64,000 nucleotides of DNA, taken from positions 124,001-188,000 of the forward strand of contig JAPVLO010000232.1 in the NCBI GenBank assembly GCA_027257055.1. Direction: 5' to 3'. The notes beneath the pieces were generated by a model, which was not told the origin of the DNA, made no database searches, and worked only from the letters and a program-made list of their open reading frames with translations. The DNA comes from Cephalopachus bancanus. Its lineage: Eukaryota > Chordata > Mammalia > Primates > Tarsiidae. How positions within the stretch are numbered: position 1 is the stretch's first letter; each line of letters begins with the position of its first letter. The position numbers and the translations under genes were made by a program. Below, in pieces: positions 38,703 to 50,078 of this stretch.

Positions 38703-39204
38703 TACATTATATCTTTTAAAGCCAGGGCCCAACGAATGGGAGACATACAGACAGATGAGTTAATGAGCCCAAGAACCACTGGGCCAGGATCCCAAGCCAA
38801 ATCCTGGCAAAGAGGTTGGTTTGTCCCATCAGTTGCGCCCAAGCCCCCCCGTATTTCAGCTGCTCTGTGTCCCTTTGTGAAGACTCAGAATCTGGGAGGG
38901 GCAGGCTAGAGTCAAGCTAGACTCATTTGTGCCAGAAGGTCAAAGCCCCAACCCAGGGCCAGGAGAAGCCCAGGGCCACGGGGCGGCTCCTCCCGGGCTG
39001 GACTCACCATCCAGATTCTCCAAACCTGGAATTTCTAACTTACGCCTCATGTACGTCCCCTACCAGAGCAGATTTTATAGACGGCGGCGTTTAAGCCAAA
39101 GTTCTTCTGCAGTTCTGGAATTTACCAGAACGTGCCATAACCGTTGCAGAAAACCATAAAAGTGGATTTTTTTTGGCTCAAAGCAAACGTGTTGAAGACG
39201 AATG

Positions 39205-39830
39205 GTCAAGGGAAGCGGATCGCAGGACTCTCCGCGCCGGCTGGGACCCCCTCTGCAGGGGCAGCGGCCAGGCTGCGGGGATGAAGAGTCGCCCGAGGGT
39301 CCCCGGCGTGGCCCCGGGACCCCGCCCCGCCCGCCGAGCCCGGTGGCGGCCGGGCGGTCAGGCCGGGACGACTGATGGCCGAGGGCCAGGTGCCCGGCAC
39401 GCGCCGCGCCCAGAGCCCTGGTCCCGCGCCGCAGTCCCGGGCGCGCGCCTGATTGGCCGGCCGGGGTCACGTGCCCGCCCGCGGCCCAATCGGCAGCGGC
39501 CGAGAGCCGCGTGGCGGGGGCCGGGCGGCAGGGGGCAGCCGCTCCGGCGCCGCGACGTATCCCCCAAATGCCTGTGGCCGTCGGAACCGCTCCGGCCGCA
39601 CTGCCTGTCTGTCCCGGCGCCAGCGGTCATGGGGTCACAGTGCCTCCACCTCCCGGAGCCGCGAGGACTTCACCCCTGGTCCTGTTGAGACGACTCACGT
39701 CCCGCCCGTGCATCCTTGAAGCGCAGCGACCACCCCGGCGGTGTTGGGCGACCGCCCCGGCGGCTGAGTCTAGGCACTCCTGACCCCGAAAGGGAGCAGC
39801 TGCCCGGAACACTTGCGCCCTGAATAGCGC
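39205..39830. promoter_or_regulatory. CpG island with CCAAT pair and CACGTG E-box
   Basis: Dense CpG over about 600 bp, 4.2 kb beyond the NRF1 poly(A) signal. ATTGG at 39452-39456 and CCAAT at 39486-39490 face away from each other and bracket CACGTG at 39468-39473. This arrangement is common in NF-Y and bHLH-ZIP promoters, often bidirectional. A CTCF-like core lies at 39526-39539. I see no exon or gene attached to it. Promoter activity is inferred. Confidence 0.55.
39526..39539 (+). promoter_or_regulatory. CTCF-like site
   Basis: CGGCAGGGGGCAGC agrees with the CTCF core at all but one position by eye. Confidence 0.35.
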
Positions 39831-42048
39831 GAAGCGTCGTGTAAAGCGTGTACGATGCCCTCGAAAAGTACGAATGGGAATCGGAGGACCCAGGGAGTCA
39901 CGTTATCAAACCGGGGCCAACGTGGTGGCAGCTGAGGGGCCACCGAGCTCTGGGCCTGGCAGAGTGGCCCTTGTTACTAGAAGGGGAGCACGGCGCCAGG
40001 TACTCGGAGGAGCCCAGCACCCAGCGCCTTTGAGAAAATTCCACGTGATTTCATAATCGGCATCTTCTACATCTTTGTAGCCAAGAACTAGCTTCGATGA
40101 CTTCCTTAGGCTTTTAAAGCCTTGGGCTCCACAATTCTGAAGGTATCTGGAAGAAGCCAGACTAATGTGGCACTTAAGTGTTTGTTTACAGAACATTCGG
40201 GAGCGTGGGGCAGGGACTGGATGGTGGAAGGCAGCTGGCCATGGGAAAGGGCTGGGGCCGGGGGTCGGGGGGGCCTTTCTCATTCCCTGGGAGCCACAGC
40301 TGAGGACAAGGGCTCTCCCCCACATGGGACCCTGCATTCTCCAGAGAACCACCCACGCGGGAGTCTGGGGCTGCAAACTGGCCCCGCTGCGTGGGCCACC
40401 TCCCCTCTGGCCCAACTGGTCCCTTCCCAGTTATCTGAGGTCAGCAGAGATGCAGGAGCTGTGAGGGCCGCTGACCTGGGGGACGGTGCTTGGGGATTTG
40501 CACCATCCCTTTCCCGCCCTTTCTGCTCGCCCCCATTGCTGGAGGAGCTGGACCTCGGGAGAGGAGGCACGTGTCCGAGGCCAACCACACGCTGCCCCAG
40601 CACCCCGTCCTTCCTTCCCTCAGAACAGGAAGTGAGGGTAGCTGAAGCGAGTTAGTCCAGCTGAGGCTTCCAGGTGGATGGACTTCATGATGGAACAGCT
40701 TACAGAGATACAGGAGTCACCAAATGTCATGAAGGAGCAAGAGGGAGAGACGGACACAGTAAAGGCAGGGACCGCGGGAAACCACTGTCCGTGTCCAGAT
40801 CCACCGAGGTGAGGCCTGTGGTCCTCCATCAGAAGACGCCGCAGTCACACGGGCTGGTGCGTGGCCCCGTTTCCATACAACTCTAGGAGATACAAATGTG
40901 TGTGCATGGAAGGGCGAATCCCCCACCCTTCTGCGTGCCTCCCCTGACAGCCTCCACTGGAGCCGTCTTTCCTCTTCTGGCCCTGAAGGTGCCCAGCCCC
41001 CACCCTCCACCTGCCCCCACGCCACCTGCCCAGGAGAGCTGAGGAGGCGGGAGGCAGGGACCTGCAGGACACGGCAGGGGACGTCACTGGGGGCTGGCCA
41101 GCCAACAAGGAGACCTTCCAGAAGCGTCTGTTGGTGGACAGGACGTCCTGGCTGGGGAGAGGGAGGCCTTACTGCAGCCCCACTGCCCTGCCCCCAAGGC
41201 CTGCAGCCTCATCCTCCAGGCAGCCTTTCACCCAGGAGTCCCAGTCCCAGTCCCTGGAAGGTTTGGGTCATGCCTGGAACAGCACCCAGAGCTTCAAGAA
41301 CCCTTATGTGGGACCCTCCCGCCTCCGCCTACGAGGGGTTGGCTTCTTAACTTCTGCTGTTTGAGAAGAGACCATCACTGTGGGACTTTCACATACACAG
41401 AAAAAGCGTCTCAATCATGGCTGGGGCATCCAGGGAGTGGAGAGAGACCCCCCCACTCTGGTAAAGATCATTGCGGTGATTGACCTCTGCCCTAGTCCCC
41501 ACCTTCGGCTGGTGTCTTCCACCCCTGCACCGTGGCGTGGCCGTCTCCAGAGGTGGGACCTCACCCCTCGCGAGTCCCAGGTGGGAGGTTCTGTGGACCT
41601 CGGCCTGGGCTGCCTGGGGCCTGCCCATTCTCCTGCTGGAGTCAGAGGCCGCAGCGGTCTCAGGTCCTCTTTGGAAAGAGCCTTCGCAGTCCCAGCCGCA
41701 CACAGCTGAGCCCTCCAGCGGCAGCTGTCCTGGAGCCGGGTGAGCTGTTTCCAGAGTGATCCTCCCAATGAAAACCAAAATTTTGGACCAACATACACAT
41801 TTTGGAATCAAATATGTATTCTGGAATATCTCCTTAAACGGAAAGCGGTAAAGCAGGTGGCCCATGGAAGGCCCCCAGTCTGGTCCCACTGAGGCCAACT
41901 CTCCGAAGATGCTACTGGGGCCTGCTCACCTCCTGCTTGCTGTCCCTGCTTCAGCACCATCGCGGGCAAGTATGCGGTCAACCAAGTCACCAGATCTTTC
42001 CACCTTCCTTTCAGGAGTCTCCTCCATTCTTGCCTTGTATGATCGATT
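39831..42048. other. Unique intergenic DNA, no gene seen
   Basis: Mostly GC-rich. A block at about 40040-40195 is noticeably less GC-rich than its surroundings and includes a FOX-type TGTTTAC. It may be a conserved non-coding element. Long open frames here lack any recognisable product. Confidence 0.55.
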
Positions 42049-42246
42049 TTTTTTTTGAGTTGGACTCTTTGTCACCCAGGCTGGAGTGCAGTGGCATGAT
42101 CATGGCTACCGCAGCCTCGACCTGCTGGTAGTGACGAGGTCTCGCTAAGTTGCCCACACTGCTCTTGAACTCCTGGGCTCAGGCGATTCTCTCACCTCAG
42201 CCTCCCAGAATGCTGGGATTATAAGCATAAGCCACCGTGCCCAGGC
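42049..42246 (-). mobile_element. Alu with large internal deletion
   Basis: The right arm is cut after CAGCCTCGACCTGCTG and joined to the left arm at GTAGTGACGAGGTCTCGC. Confidence 0.8.
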
Positions 42247-42347
42247 TATGACAGACTTTTTATGTGTAGCCTAAACATAGGAGTTTATGCTTTTCTTCTC
42301 AGATGTCAACTTCCTGGTTCCAACCTATCATTCTATGCCAGGGTCTC

Positions 42348-42606
42348 TTTTTTTGAGACAGGGTCCAGGTTAGAATGTGGTGGCACATCACAGCTCACTG
42401 CAACTGTCTCCTGGGCTCAAGAGATCCTTCTACCTCAACCTCCCAGAGGTGGGATTATAGGCATGCACCACCACACCAGCTTTTTTTTTTTTTGGTAGAT
42501 TGGTAGAGACAAGAGAGGCTGGTTTTGAACTTCTGGGCTCAAGTGATTCTCCTGCCTTGGCCTCCCAAAGCACTGGGATTATAGGCGTCAATCTCCACAC
42601 CTAGCC
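42348..42606 (-). mobile_element. Alu
   Basis: Reverse dimeric, divergent Alu with a T-rich linker and short deletions. Confidence 0.8.
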
Positions 42607-43890
42607 CTGGTGTGTAACAAGAATCTCAGTGGACTCTCTGGCTGCCTCCTGCCCATGGGCAGACGGTCTCTGCTGGGAGCCCCTCACAGGTGGTCCTGAT
42701 GGCACTTTTCTGAGAACGCTTACTCTGTGCCCCAAGAGGCGCCCAGGTCCCAACTGTCCAACCTGAAAGAGCTGCTTTTCAGGGCCCCCAGGCTATAGCC
42801 ACCTGCCAGCCCAGGGCCCTGACCCTGGTCAGAGCCTGCCTTTCAGAGGTCAGAGTCAGGCAGGCCTTCTACGATCTCAGGGGTGCTACCCAGACACAAG
42901 GGGCCCTTCTAACATGGAAACCGAGACTCCAGGGGGTAGCCAGACTCCCAGAGGCACCTGAGGTCCAAGGTCACAGAGTGTAGGAGCTGGAAGGTGGTAC
43001 CCAGGGCTCTGGGGTTCCAGGGCCACCCTGCTACCTGCCAGGAACCCTATCAGGCTGAGGCTGGCCCCAAAGAGCCTTCTGTCGAGGATGAGGCCAACCC
43101 ACTGGCAGGCGGGTCCAGAAGGCGGGGCTGGAAATGTTCACAGGGCACTGAAATGCAGCTTGAGGGAAGGACGGGGGCGCCGGTGGGGAGGGCAGTTTCC
43201 TCCCGTGAGCAAGAGACAGGTGTGAGGGAGGTGGCCACGTGGCAGGGCCAGGTCACGCCAGGCCTCATAAGCCAGGTAAGGCGCTTGGGCTTATCCCGGG
43301 GGAGGCAGCGGGGCTGCGAGGGTCAGATTAGCACAGAGGACGGTCATGGAGCAGGGACGGACAGGAGCCCGAGGGAGGCGGCGGCCTTGGTGCCTGGGAC
43401 GTTCTGCCCAAGGGGCTGCCTTCTCCCCGCCCCGGCTCTGGGTCTGCCGCCCACACACCACGGCCTCTGGGGAGACAGAAGTTCCCACAGGGACTGCAGG
43501 GCCACCAGCAGGCCTGTGTCCCCAGCCACAGTGCCCAGGCCCTTTCTGTGGTGTGGTGCAGGGTCTGCAGCCTCTAGGGGCAGGTGCTGGCTCGGGTGCC
43601 CCAGGCCCCCACTCCTGTCACCTGTGCTCTGACCAAGGCCCCGAGGACCGACTGTGATCATGGAAACGCAGCAACAGTGGGTGCCCTGACAGCAGTCGCC
43701 TTCCGGTGACTATATCTGCCCAAAGCCCCACCCTGTCCAGGCCCAGAATCATCTCATTCCTGGCTGCCCCCCCCCGGCTCCAAGACAAGCCAGCCTGGAG
43801 CACCAGCACGTGAGATAACACGTGGAGCTGGAGGCCACGATATAAACCACCCCACACCCCCACCCTGGCTCTGACTGAAAAGCGTGTTCT
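42607..43890. other. Unique intergenic DNA, no gene seen
   Basis: GC-rich sequence with open frames of up to 212 codons on the plus strand. Composition is low-complexity Gly/Arg/Pro and there is no recognisable motif, so no gene is called. Confidence 0.6.
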
Positions 43891-44171
43891 GGGCCAGGCA
43901 CAGTGGCCTACACCTGTCATCGCAGCACTTTGGGAAGCCTGGGTGAGAGGACTGCCTGAGCCCAGGGGTTCAAGACCTGCCTGGGCAACATGGCGAAACC
44001 ACGTCTCTACAATAAATCAAAAAATTAGCCAGGTTGGTGACACACACCTGTGGTTCTGGCTTCTTAGGAGGCTGAGGTGGAAGGATCGCCAGAGCCCAGC
44101 AGGTCGAGGCTACGGTAGCCATGTTTGTGCACTCCACCCTGGGCAACAGAGTGAGACTCTGACTCAAAAAA
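43891..44171 (+). mobile_element. Lineage-specific Alu
   Basis: GGGCCAGGCACAGTGGCCTA start, CTACAATAAATCAAAAAATT middle and a CTGACTCAAAAAA end. Confidence 0.9.
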
Positions 44172-44295
44172 ACAATGTGTTTTGATCGCCAGCCTCACCT
44201 GAGTGCCTACCAGCTGTGACCCTGCTGGTGCCTGTCACTGCACTAAGCTGTTCACCCAAGCCTCCTGGTTTTGCAGCCCACAAGCTGAAGGACAG

Positions 44296-44566
44296 GGAAC
44301 ATGCCTATAATCCCAGCACTTTGGGAGACTGAGGTGGGAGGATCACCTGAAGCCAGGAGTTCGAAACCAGCCTAGGCAACATGGTGAGACCCTGTCCCTA
44401 CAAAAAATAAAATAATTAGCTGGGTGTGGTGACACATGCCTGTAGTCCAAGCTATTTGGGAGGCTGAGGCAGGAGGCACTTGACACCAGGAATTTGAGGC
44501 TGCAGTGAGCAATGACTGCACCACGGTACTCCAGTCTGGGTGACAGAGCGAGACCCTGTCCCTATG
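44296..44566 (+). mobile_element. Old Alu (AluJ-like)
   Basis: Sense dimeric Alu with CTACAAAAAATAAAATAATT linker; its 5' start is eroded. Confidence 0.8.
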
Positions 44567-45888
44567 AAGCCACCCGGAGAACAGAACCCTTTAAGGCGCT
44601 GGCCTCAGTCGCCCACCTGCCTCCCAGCGAGTGTTTCTACAGCTTCTCTCCCATCCCTAAGCCTCTGCCCCTCGGGGCCCCACCCCCCCATGGACCTCAT
44701 GCCCTCAGTCTGAGCCCCCCTTCCACTCTCTACACACCCACGCGTGAGCTTGCCAAAATGCACATCTGGTCACGCCCCCCGCCATCCTCAGACTCAGGAT
44801 GAGACTAGGACCTGCTTGGCCTTCGGTCCAGCCCGGCGCCCAAGGAAGCCACTGCACCTTCTCCTGCTCTTCCTCAGTGGCACCCATCCCGCAGGGCTCG
44901 CCGCCCGCCCTGCCTCCCAGCAGGTGCCCCGCATGGGCCTGGCTCAGGGCAGCCCTCCCCACGCCCCGCAGAGGCAGTGTCTTCAAGTGGCCTGCATATG
45001 CGACCTGGAAGGACAGTCCCCTCCCCTTTCTGTCAAGAGCACAGGCTCGGATGCCGTCTTCTGGGTGCCTTCCACGCCTGTCCCCACCCCTTCCTACTCA
45101 GTCTCTTCTGGAAAAGGGCAGGCCTGGAGCCAGTGGGGGGGGTTCTGCCCCACCCACCGGCTAGCCCAGGGTTGGAGCACGGATGACCCTCTGAGGGGGA
45201 CGAGGCTGCTGCGGGCAGGCAGGCTGGGGGCTTGGGGAGGCTGCGGACTGCTCAGGCTTGGGCCCGGAGTGGAGGACAGGCCTTTGTATTTGCGTTTGTG
45301 CTGTTCAGTGCGGGCCAGGTCCACGCGCTGCCTCCACGCGCGCGCGCACACACACACCCTCCCACCTCGAGCACATTCAGCCCCCATCCGGCTCTTCAGG
45401 GCCACTGCAAGCTCAGGAAAGAGACCCCAGGGCCGGGGCCACCCATCCCAACCCGAGCCAGGGCCCACAATCCTGCAGCCTGTCTCAGGAGCCCCCGTGG
45501 CAGACACGGGCTCTCTCACAGGCTCCCACGGGGGCAGGGGCTGACATCCAGCCCATGGGTCACCCAGGCCCCCAGGGCCAGGCCCGCATTTACAGACTCC
45601 GACCCTTCCCTGGCCCAGCCTGGGCGCCTCCATCCTGTCTGCCCTTTCGTGGTCCCAGCGGGACGGCAGGTGTCAATGGCTGTACCCACTCTGCCTGCCA
45701 GGCCTTCCTGAGTGGGAAGAAGGCCCATCAGGCAGAGGAGCCAGGCGAGAGTCCCAACCAGCTCCCGACCCACTCCCTCAGCCCCTCAGCTCAGACTGGA
45801 GGCCACACCCCGGAGTAGGGCCAGCTGGACCCCTCTGGGCAGCCCCCCCAGGCTTAGGACGGCTTCCTGCTGACTCGGGGACCTGTGA
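44567..45888. other. Unique intergenic DNA, no gene seen
   Basis: GC-rich. A short CGCGCGCACACACACA tract sits at about 45336-45356. No gene or RNA is recognised. Confidence 0.6.
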
Positions 45889-45902
45889 CCGCAGGGGGCG
45901 CA
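45889..45902 (+). promoter_or_regulatory. CTCF-like site beside mir-182
   Basis: CCGCAGGGGGCGCA fits the CTCF core with about two mismatches. It is 120 bp from the mir-182 hairpin. Confidence 0.3.
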
Positions 45903-46022
45903 GGGAAACATCATTGTCACTTCCAGCTGCACCTGCCCTCTGCCACTGCCCAGCAGTGCGGGGACCAAGTCCCCTCGTCCTCCCTGGTGGGCAGCAGGTC
46001 CTGCGCGGTCGGGCCTCCCTCG

Positions 46023-46128
46023 ACGGCAGCTGAGCCCCACCCCACGGTTGGCAAGTCTAGAACCACCGGACCCGGCACCTCACCAGTGAGTTCTACCATT
46101 GCCAAACGCGGAGCGAGGCGCCTGGAGC
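46023..46128 (-). ncRNA. MIR182: miR-182 precursor
   Basis: Minus-strand hairpin for microRNA 182, an abundant sensory-organ microRNA of the miR-183 cluster. The 5p strand starts at 46106 with TTTGGCAATGGTAGAACTCA; its seed TTGGCAA is unchanged. The 3p strand TGGTTCTAGACTTGCCAAC is at 46047-46065. Compared with human, two bases are missing from the ACTCACACTGG segment, which here reads ACTCACTGG (46081-46089). The bulge between the AGAAC and CACTGG helices thus shrinks from three bases to one. Bases before the 5p start also differ (CGCG here, CGTT in human). The lower stem still pairs over about 12 positions, several by G-U, so the hairpin looks functional. It is transcribed away from mir-96, toward the NRF1 3' end. 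Confidence 0.95.
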
Positions 46129-47961
46129 AGGCCGGCTGTGCTGGGAAGAGACTGACGGTCAGAGAGGGCCAGCAGCCCAGGCAGGAGGTGCCCACCCACT
46201 GCCAGGCACCCGGGGAAGCCCAGCCCCCGCCCCTACCCTCTCCCTCTTACACCTGCAATCTGCAGGCCCACTGGGCAGGGATGAGGACACACCTGGGGCA
46301 GCCGTCAGGACCCAGCGCAGGCCCCTTGGCCGCAGCCGCTGCTCCCAGGGGAACCCGACGGCACCTGTGTCCCCAGCACCTGGCCACAGAGGCTCAGGGA
46401 ATGGGCGCATCCCGGGTCAAGGAGTCCGGGGCCAGGGAGAGAGCCAGGATGGCTGGGCCTTGCTACTTGCCAGCACCCCACATCCCTGTCCCACTTAATC
46501 CAGGGAGACCCCCCTCCCGTGTCATCCCCAGAGCCTAAAGCTCACAGCTGTCCACCCCACGGGGCGGGAGGTGAGTTTCTGCCCCAAACCTCTCTTCCCC
46601 ATCGAGTCTGAGAACCAGACCACTCCACTCGCCATGACCTCTTCCCTGAGATGGCGGACCCATACGGGCGGGGCCCTTCCCTCCAGGTGTGTGCGCAGGC
46701 AGCCCCGGGGCTGTCAGTCAATGGCAGGGGCAGGCCAGCCAAAAACAGCCCTACGGTCCGCCCACGCATGTCCTCCTGACAACAGAACCCACCATCAGCC
46801 TGTCCTTGGGGGCGAGCACACCCCGGGGGACAGCCCTGAGTGGTGGCTCCCAGGCGTGGGTCACTTACCCTGACATCAGCACTTCTGCCTCCCCCAGAAG
46901 AGGCCGGGTCCCTTGGGCATCCGGGTCCCTGTGGCATCTCCAGTCTCCAGCAGCGGTGCAGGTCCTGGCCCCAGGGGCTGGAGGGACTGTTTGCCTAAAG
47001 CCTCCTGGGCAGGCGGCTGGCTGGCTGGCTGCCAAAACAAGCCTGGGCTGAGGGAGCCAGTGAAGCGGTGGCTCAGCGGGGTCCCTGAGACAGCCAAGCC
47101 CCTGAGCCTTGGGAAGGGGTGGAGGCACAAACAGACCCAGGCGGTGCTGGGGGAGACACCTCTGCTGGGTGGCAGAGACGGCGGGCCTCGGCAAGGACAA
47201 GACCCTTGAAGCCTCTCCTTGGGGGATAGGCCTGACCGGGGACACCAGTAGTCCCTGAGCATTCTTGGGCCCGTCTCCCCTGAGCCTGGGCCTTGGTCGG
47301 GAAGCTGCCCCTCCCGGGACATGGGGGGGTGTGCGTGTGCGGAGGTGTGGGGTCCTGCTGCTGGTCTCCGCCAGCTGTGGCCGCACCAGTTGGGCTGCAG
47401 GCACAGGCAGGGGCTGCCAGCGATCAATGGGGCCGGATCGCATTTCCACCAGCCGAGGCCCAGAGCTGGGAGCAGGATAATGGCCTGGACGGAACAAGCA
47501 AATGGAGTGGCGGGGGAGGGACGGGAGCCTGCAAACCCACCCCACCCCCCTCCAGCTGCCTCTGCCGCGCTGGCAAGCCCAGCAAGGTGGCTGAGCGGGG
47601 AGGCCAACCCTCAGGCCCCTGGGAGCCGCCATTCTTGAGAACCTCAGGGAAACAGAGGCCCAGAGAGCTTCCCAGGGCCCTCCCCTTGGGCAAAAGGGCT
47701 GCAGCAGGAGAAACCTCAGGCTGCAAGGATTCCTGGGCGTCAGCGGTTGGTGTCCAACACAGAGCCCCTGGAGGACTCGCATGAGGGAATTCAAGCCCCG
47801 TTTTGCAGGGAGGTGGGGAGGGGCCCTGTCTCACTCTGAGTGTCCCCAGCATGGATGGCCAGGAATCGCATCTCTGGAGATGACCGGTGGTCACTACTAT
47901 GGGCGAAGTCATCACCCAGGCTTGGCCCGGGACTAAATTAGGAGAATGACAGACGAGCTAT

Positions 47962-48259
47962 GGGCCTGGTGCGGAAGCTCGCACCTGTAATCCCAGGACT
48001 TTGGGAGGCCAAGGTGGGAGGATCAATCGCATGAGACTAGGAGTTCAAGAGTAACCTGGGCAACATAGAAGTACCTATCTCTACAAAAAATAAAAATATT
48101 GGCTGGGCGTGGTGGCCACACCTGGAGTCCCAGTTATTAGGGAGGCTGAGGCGAGAGGATCACTTGAGCCCAGGAGTTGGAGACTGGATGAGCTGGGATG
48201 GTACCACTACCCTCCAACCTAGGTGACAGAGCGAGACCATATCCTTAAAAAAAAAAAAA
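47962..48259 (+). mobile_element. Alu in the miRNA cluster
   Basis: Sense-strand dimeric Alu, GGGCCTGGTGCGGAAGCTCG start, poly(A) at 48246-48258. Confidence 0.85.
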
Positions 48260-48261
48260 TT

Positions 48262-48553
48262 AGGCCTAACATGGTGGCTCATATCTGTCATTCCAGCACT
48301 TTGGGAGGCTGAGGCGAGTGGACTGCCTGAGTCCACAGGTTCGAGACCAGCCTGGGCAACCTGGTGAGGCCTCATCTCTATGACAAATCAAAAAATTAGG
48401 CAGGTGTGGTGGCTCGCGCCTGTAGTTCTGGCTACCTGGAAGGCTGAGGCAGAAGGATCACGGAGCCCAGCAGGTCGAGACTGGGTGGCCGTGAGCGTGC
48501 CCCTGTTCTTTAGCCTGGGCGACAGTAGACGCTGACTCAAAAAGAAAAAAATT
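48262..48553 (+). mobile_element. Lineage-specific Alu next to the previous one
   Basis: AGGCCTAACATGGTGGCTCA start and a CTGACTCAAAAA end. It sits directly after the poly(A) tail of the preceding Alu, as a tandem insertion into the A-rich target. Confidence 0.85.
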
Positions 48554-49057
48554 AAAAAGCAGAAACCAGTTGTGGCCCGAGGCCCTCCCCAGCGGTGCTG
48601 ATGCAGGGCCCAGGGGCAGCCCGCAGGCTGGCAGAGGCACACCCACCTCAGCGCCTGTGGGCAGGGCTCCACAGAGGCACCCACCTGGGCAGGTGTGAAG
48701 GGCAGGCAAAGCCACAAGAGGGGCCGGGGCCCAACTGCAGACCACCCAGGGGCTGAGGCACCCTACAAGTACCGCCCTTCTCCGTGAGGCAGGAAGGGGC
48801 AGAAAGAAGCTCTGGAAACCATCCCTGCCAGGGGCCTCCCAACCCTGTGCTGGGTCTCTGTGCCCACCCACCTGCACAGCTGCTTGTCACTCAGGCTGCA
48901 GACACCTTCTTCCCTGCCCCTCAGACCTGCAGCGGGAAACCCTTAGGCGGCGTCGGGCGGCCCGCCATGTTACCATGGGTGGAGGCCAGAAGCACGTACA
49001 GGCAGGCCAGGCCTTGGGCCAGGGGGAGCTAGCGCCTGGAGTCAAGGAGGGGTGACC

Positions 49058-49115
49058 CAGCTACAGGGACCTCTTGCCAGGACAGAAGTCCCCATCGCCC
49101 CTATCCTAAAAGAAG
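49058..49115. repeat. 58-bp repeat, copy A
   Basis: It starts CAGCTACAGGGACC and aligns to 50019-50078 with 48 of 57 bases identical plus a 2-base gap (hand alignment). It is not a known transposon as far as I can tell. Confidence 0.8.
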
Positions 49116-49118
49116 CAA

Positions 49119-49426
49119 ACAGCCAGGCATAATGGCTCATGCCTATAATCCCAGCACTTTGGGAGGCAAAGGCGGGAGGACTCCCTGAGTCCAGGGGTTC
49201 AAGACCAGCCTGGACAACTTGACAAGACCTCATCTCTACAGTTAAAAAAAAATTAGCCGTGCGTGGTGGCATGCGCCTGTGGTTCTAGCTACTTGGAAGG
49301 TTGAGGCGGAAGGATCGCCTGAGCCCGGCAGGTTGAGGTTGCAGTGACCGTGATGGTGCCACTGCACTCCGGTCTAGGCAACAGAGCGAGACCCCGACTC
49401 AAAAAAATGAAAAAAAAAAAAAACAA
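49119..49426 (+). mobile_element. Alu inserted at end of the 49058 repeat copy
   Basis: Full-length sense Alu AGCCAGGCATAATGGCTCAT to poly(A) with one G. It interrupts the sequence immediately after the 58-bp repeated block. Confidence 0.85.
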
Positions 49427-50018
49427 CGCAATCAGCTCCTTTCCCCCACAAGGGCTTGGAGAGCTTCTGCACGGGGCCTCCAGCACTGCATCTAAGAGGG
49501 AATTTAAGGGGCTTGTGGGTGACAGCAAAGTCACAGACAGGAATGGCCGACCCACCCAAGACCCAGGCCCAGGAGCTGGCACGCGGCATTGGAACGCTGT
49601 CCCTGCGGGGCCACTGGTCAGATCCTGACGCCCCCCAGCAAACCCAGCTCAGACTCCTAAAATGACTCTAAGGGATCCCGGCTAAGTTGCCAGCCCTGGC
49701 CTGGGGCCCCCAGAGAGAACAGCTCCACCAGAGGCTTGCCTCGTGGCTTCGGGCATGACAGCTCCCAACTGGCGGGTGTCCTAGGTCACCTTGCTGACAG
49801 TTGGTCCCCGGGGCTTCACATGGGGACTGTCTGGCTGGCCAGACCCCCCCGACTTTGATGCATTAGGTCCAGGCCTCCTGGCCTCAGGCTGCTGTCTAGG
49901 GCACTCTTGGGGGCCCAGGCCTGTAGGCTCAGAGCTGAGATGCCTCCAGGCCCTGCGGGGTGGGGAGGCGACAGTGGGACCCCACAGCACAAAACCCACC
50001 TGTGAGGCAGACTCCACA

Positions 50019-50078
50019 CAGCTACAGGGACCCCTTCCCGGGGCAGAAGTCCCCCTCTCTCCTATCTTGAAAGAGAAG
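50019..50078. repeat. 58-bp repeat, copy B
   Basis: Copy B of the block at 49058. It runs straight into the partial mir-183 copy with no gap, whereas copy A runs into an Alu. Confidence 0.8.

Larger units (their letters stand above)
35006..39204. other. Intergenic spacer after NRF1
   Basis: GC-rich unique DNA with no supported gene. It contains a minisatellite, a MIR relic and two lineage-specific Alus, listed separately. A TATAAAAT on the minus strand at 39072-39079 lies just left of the CpG island and could serve a leftward transcript; there is no further support. Confidence 0.7.

Noticed and set aside
46865..47794. Minus-strand open frame of 309 codons inside the miRNA cluster
   Set aside because: No homology recognised, low-complexity composition, and a 243-codon frame overlaps it in another phase.
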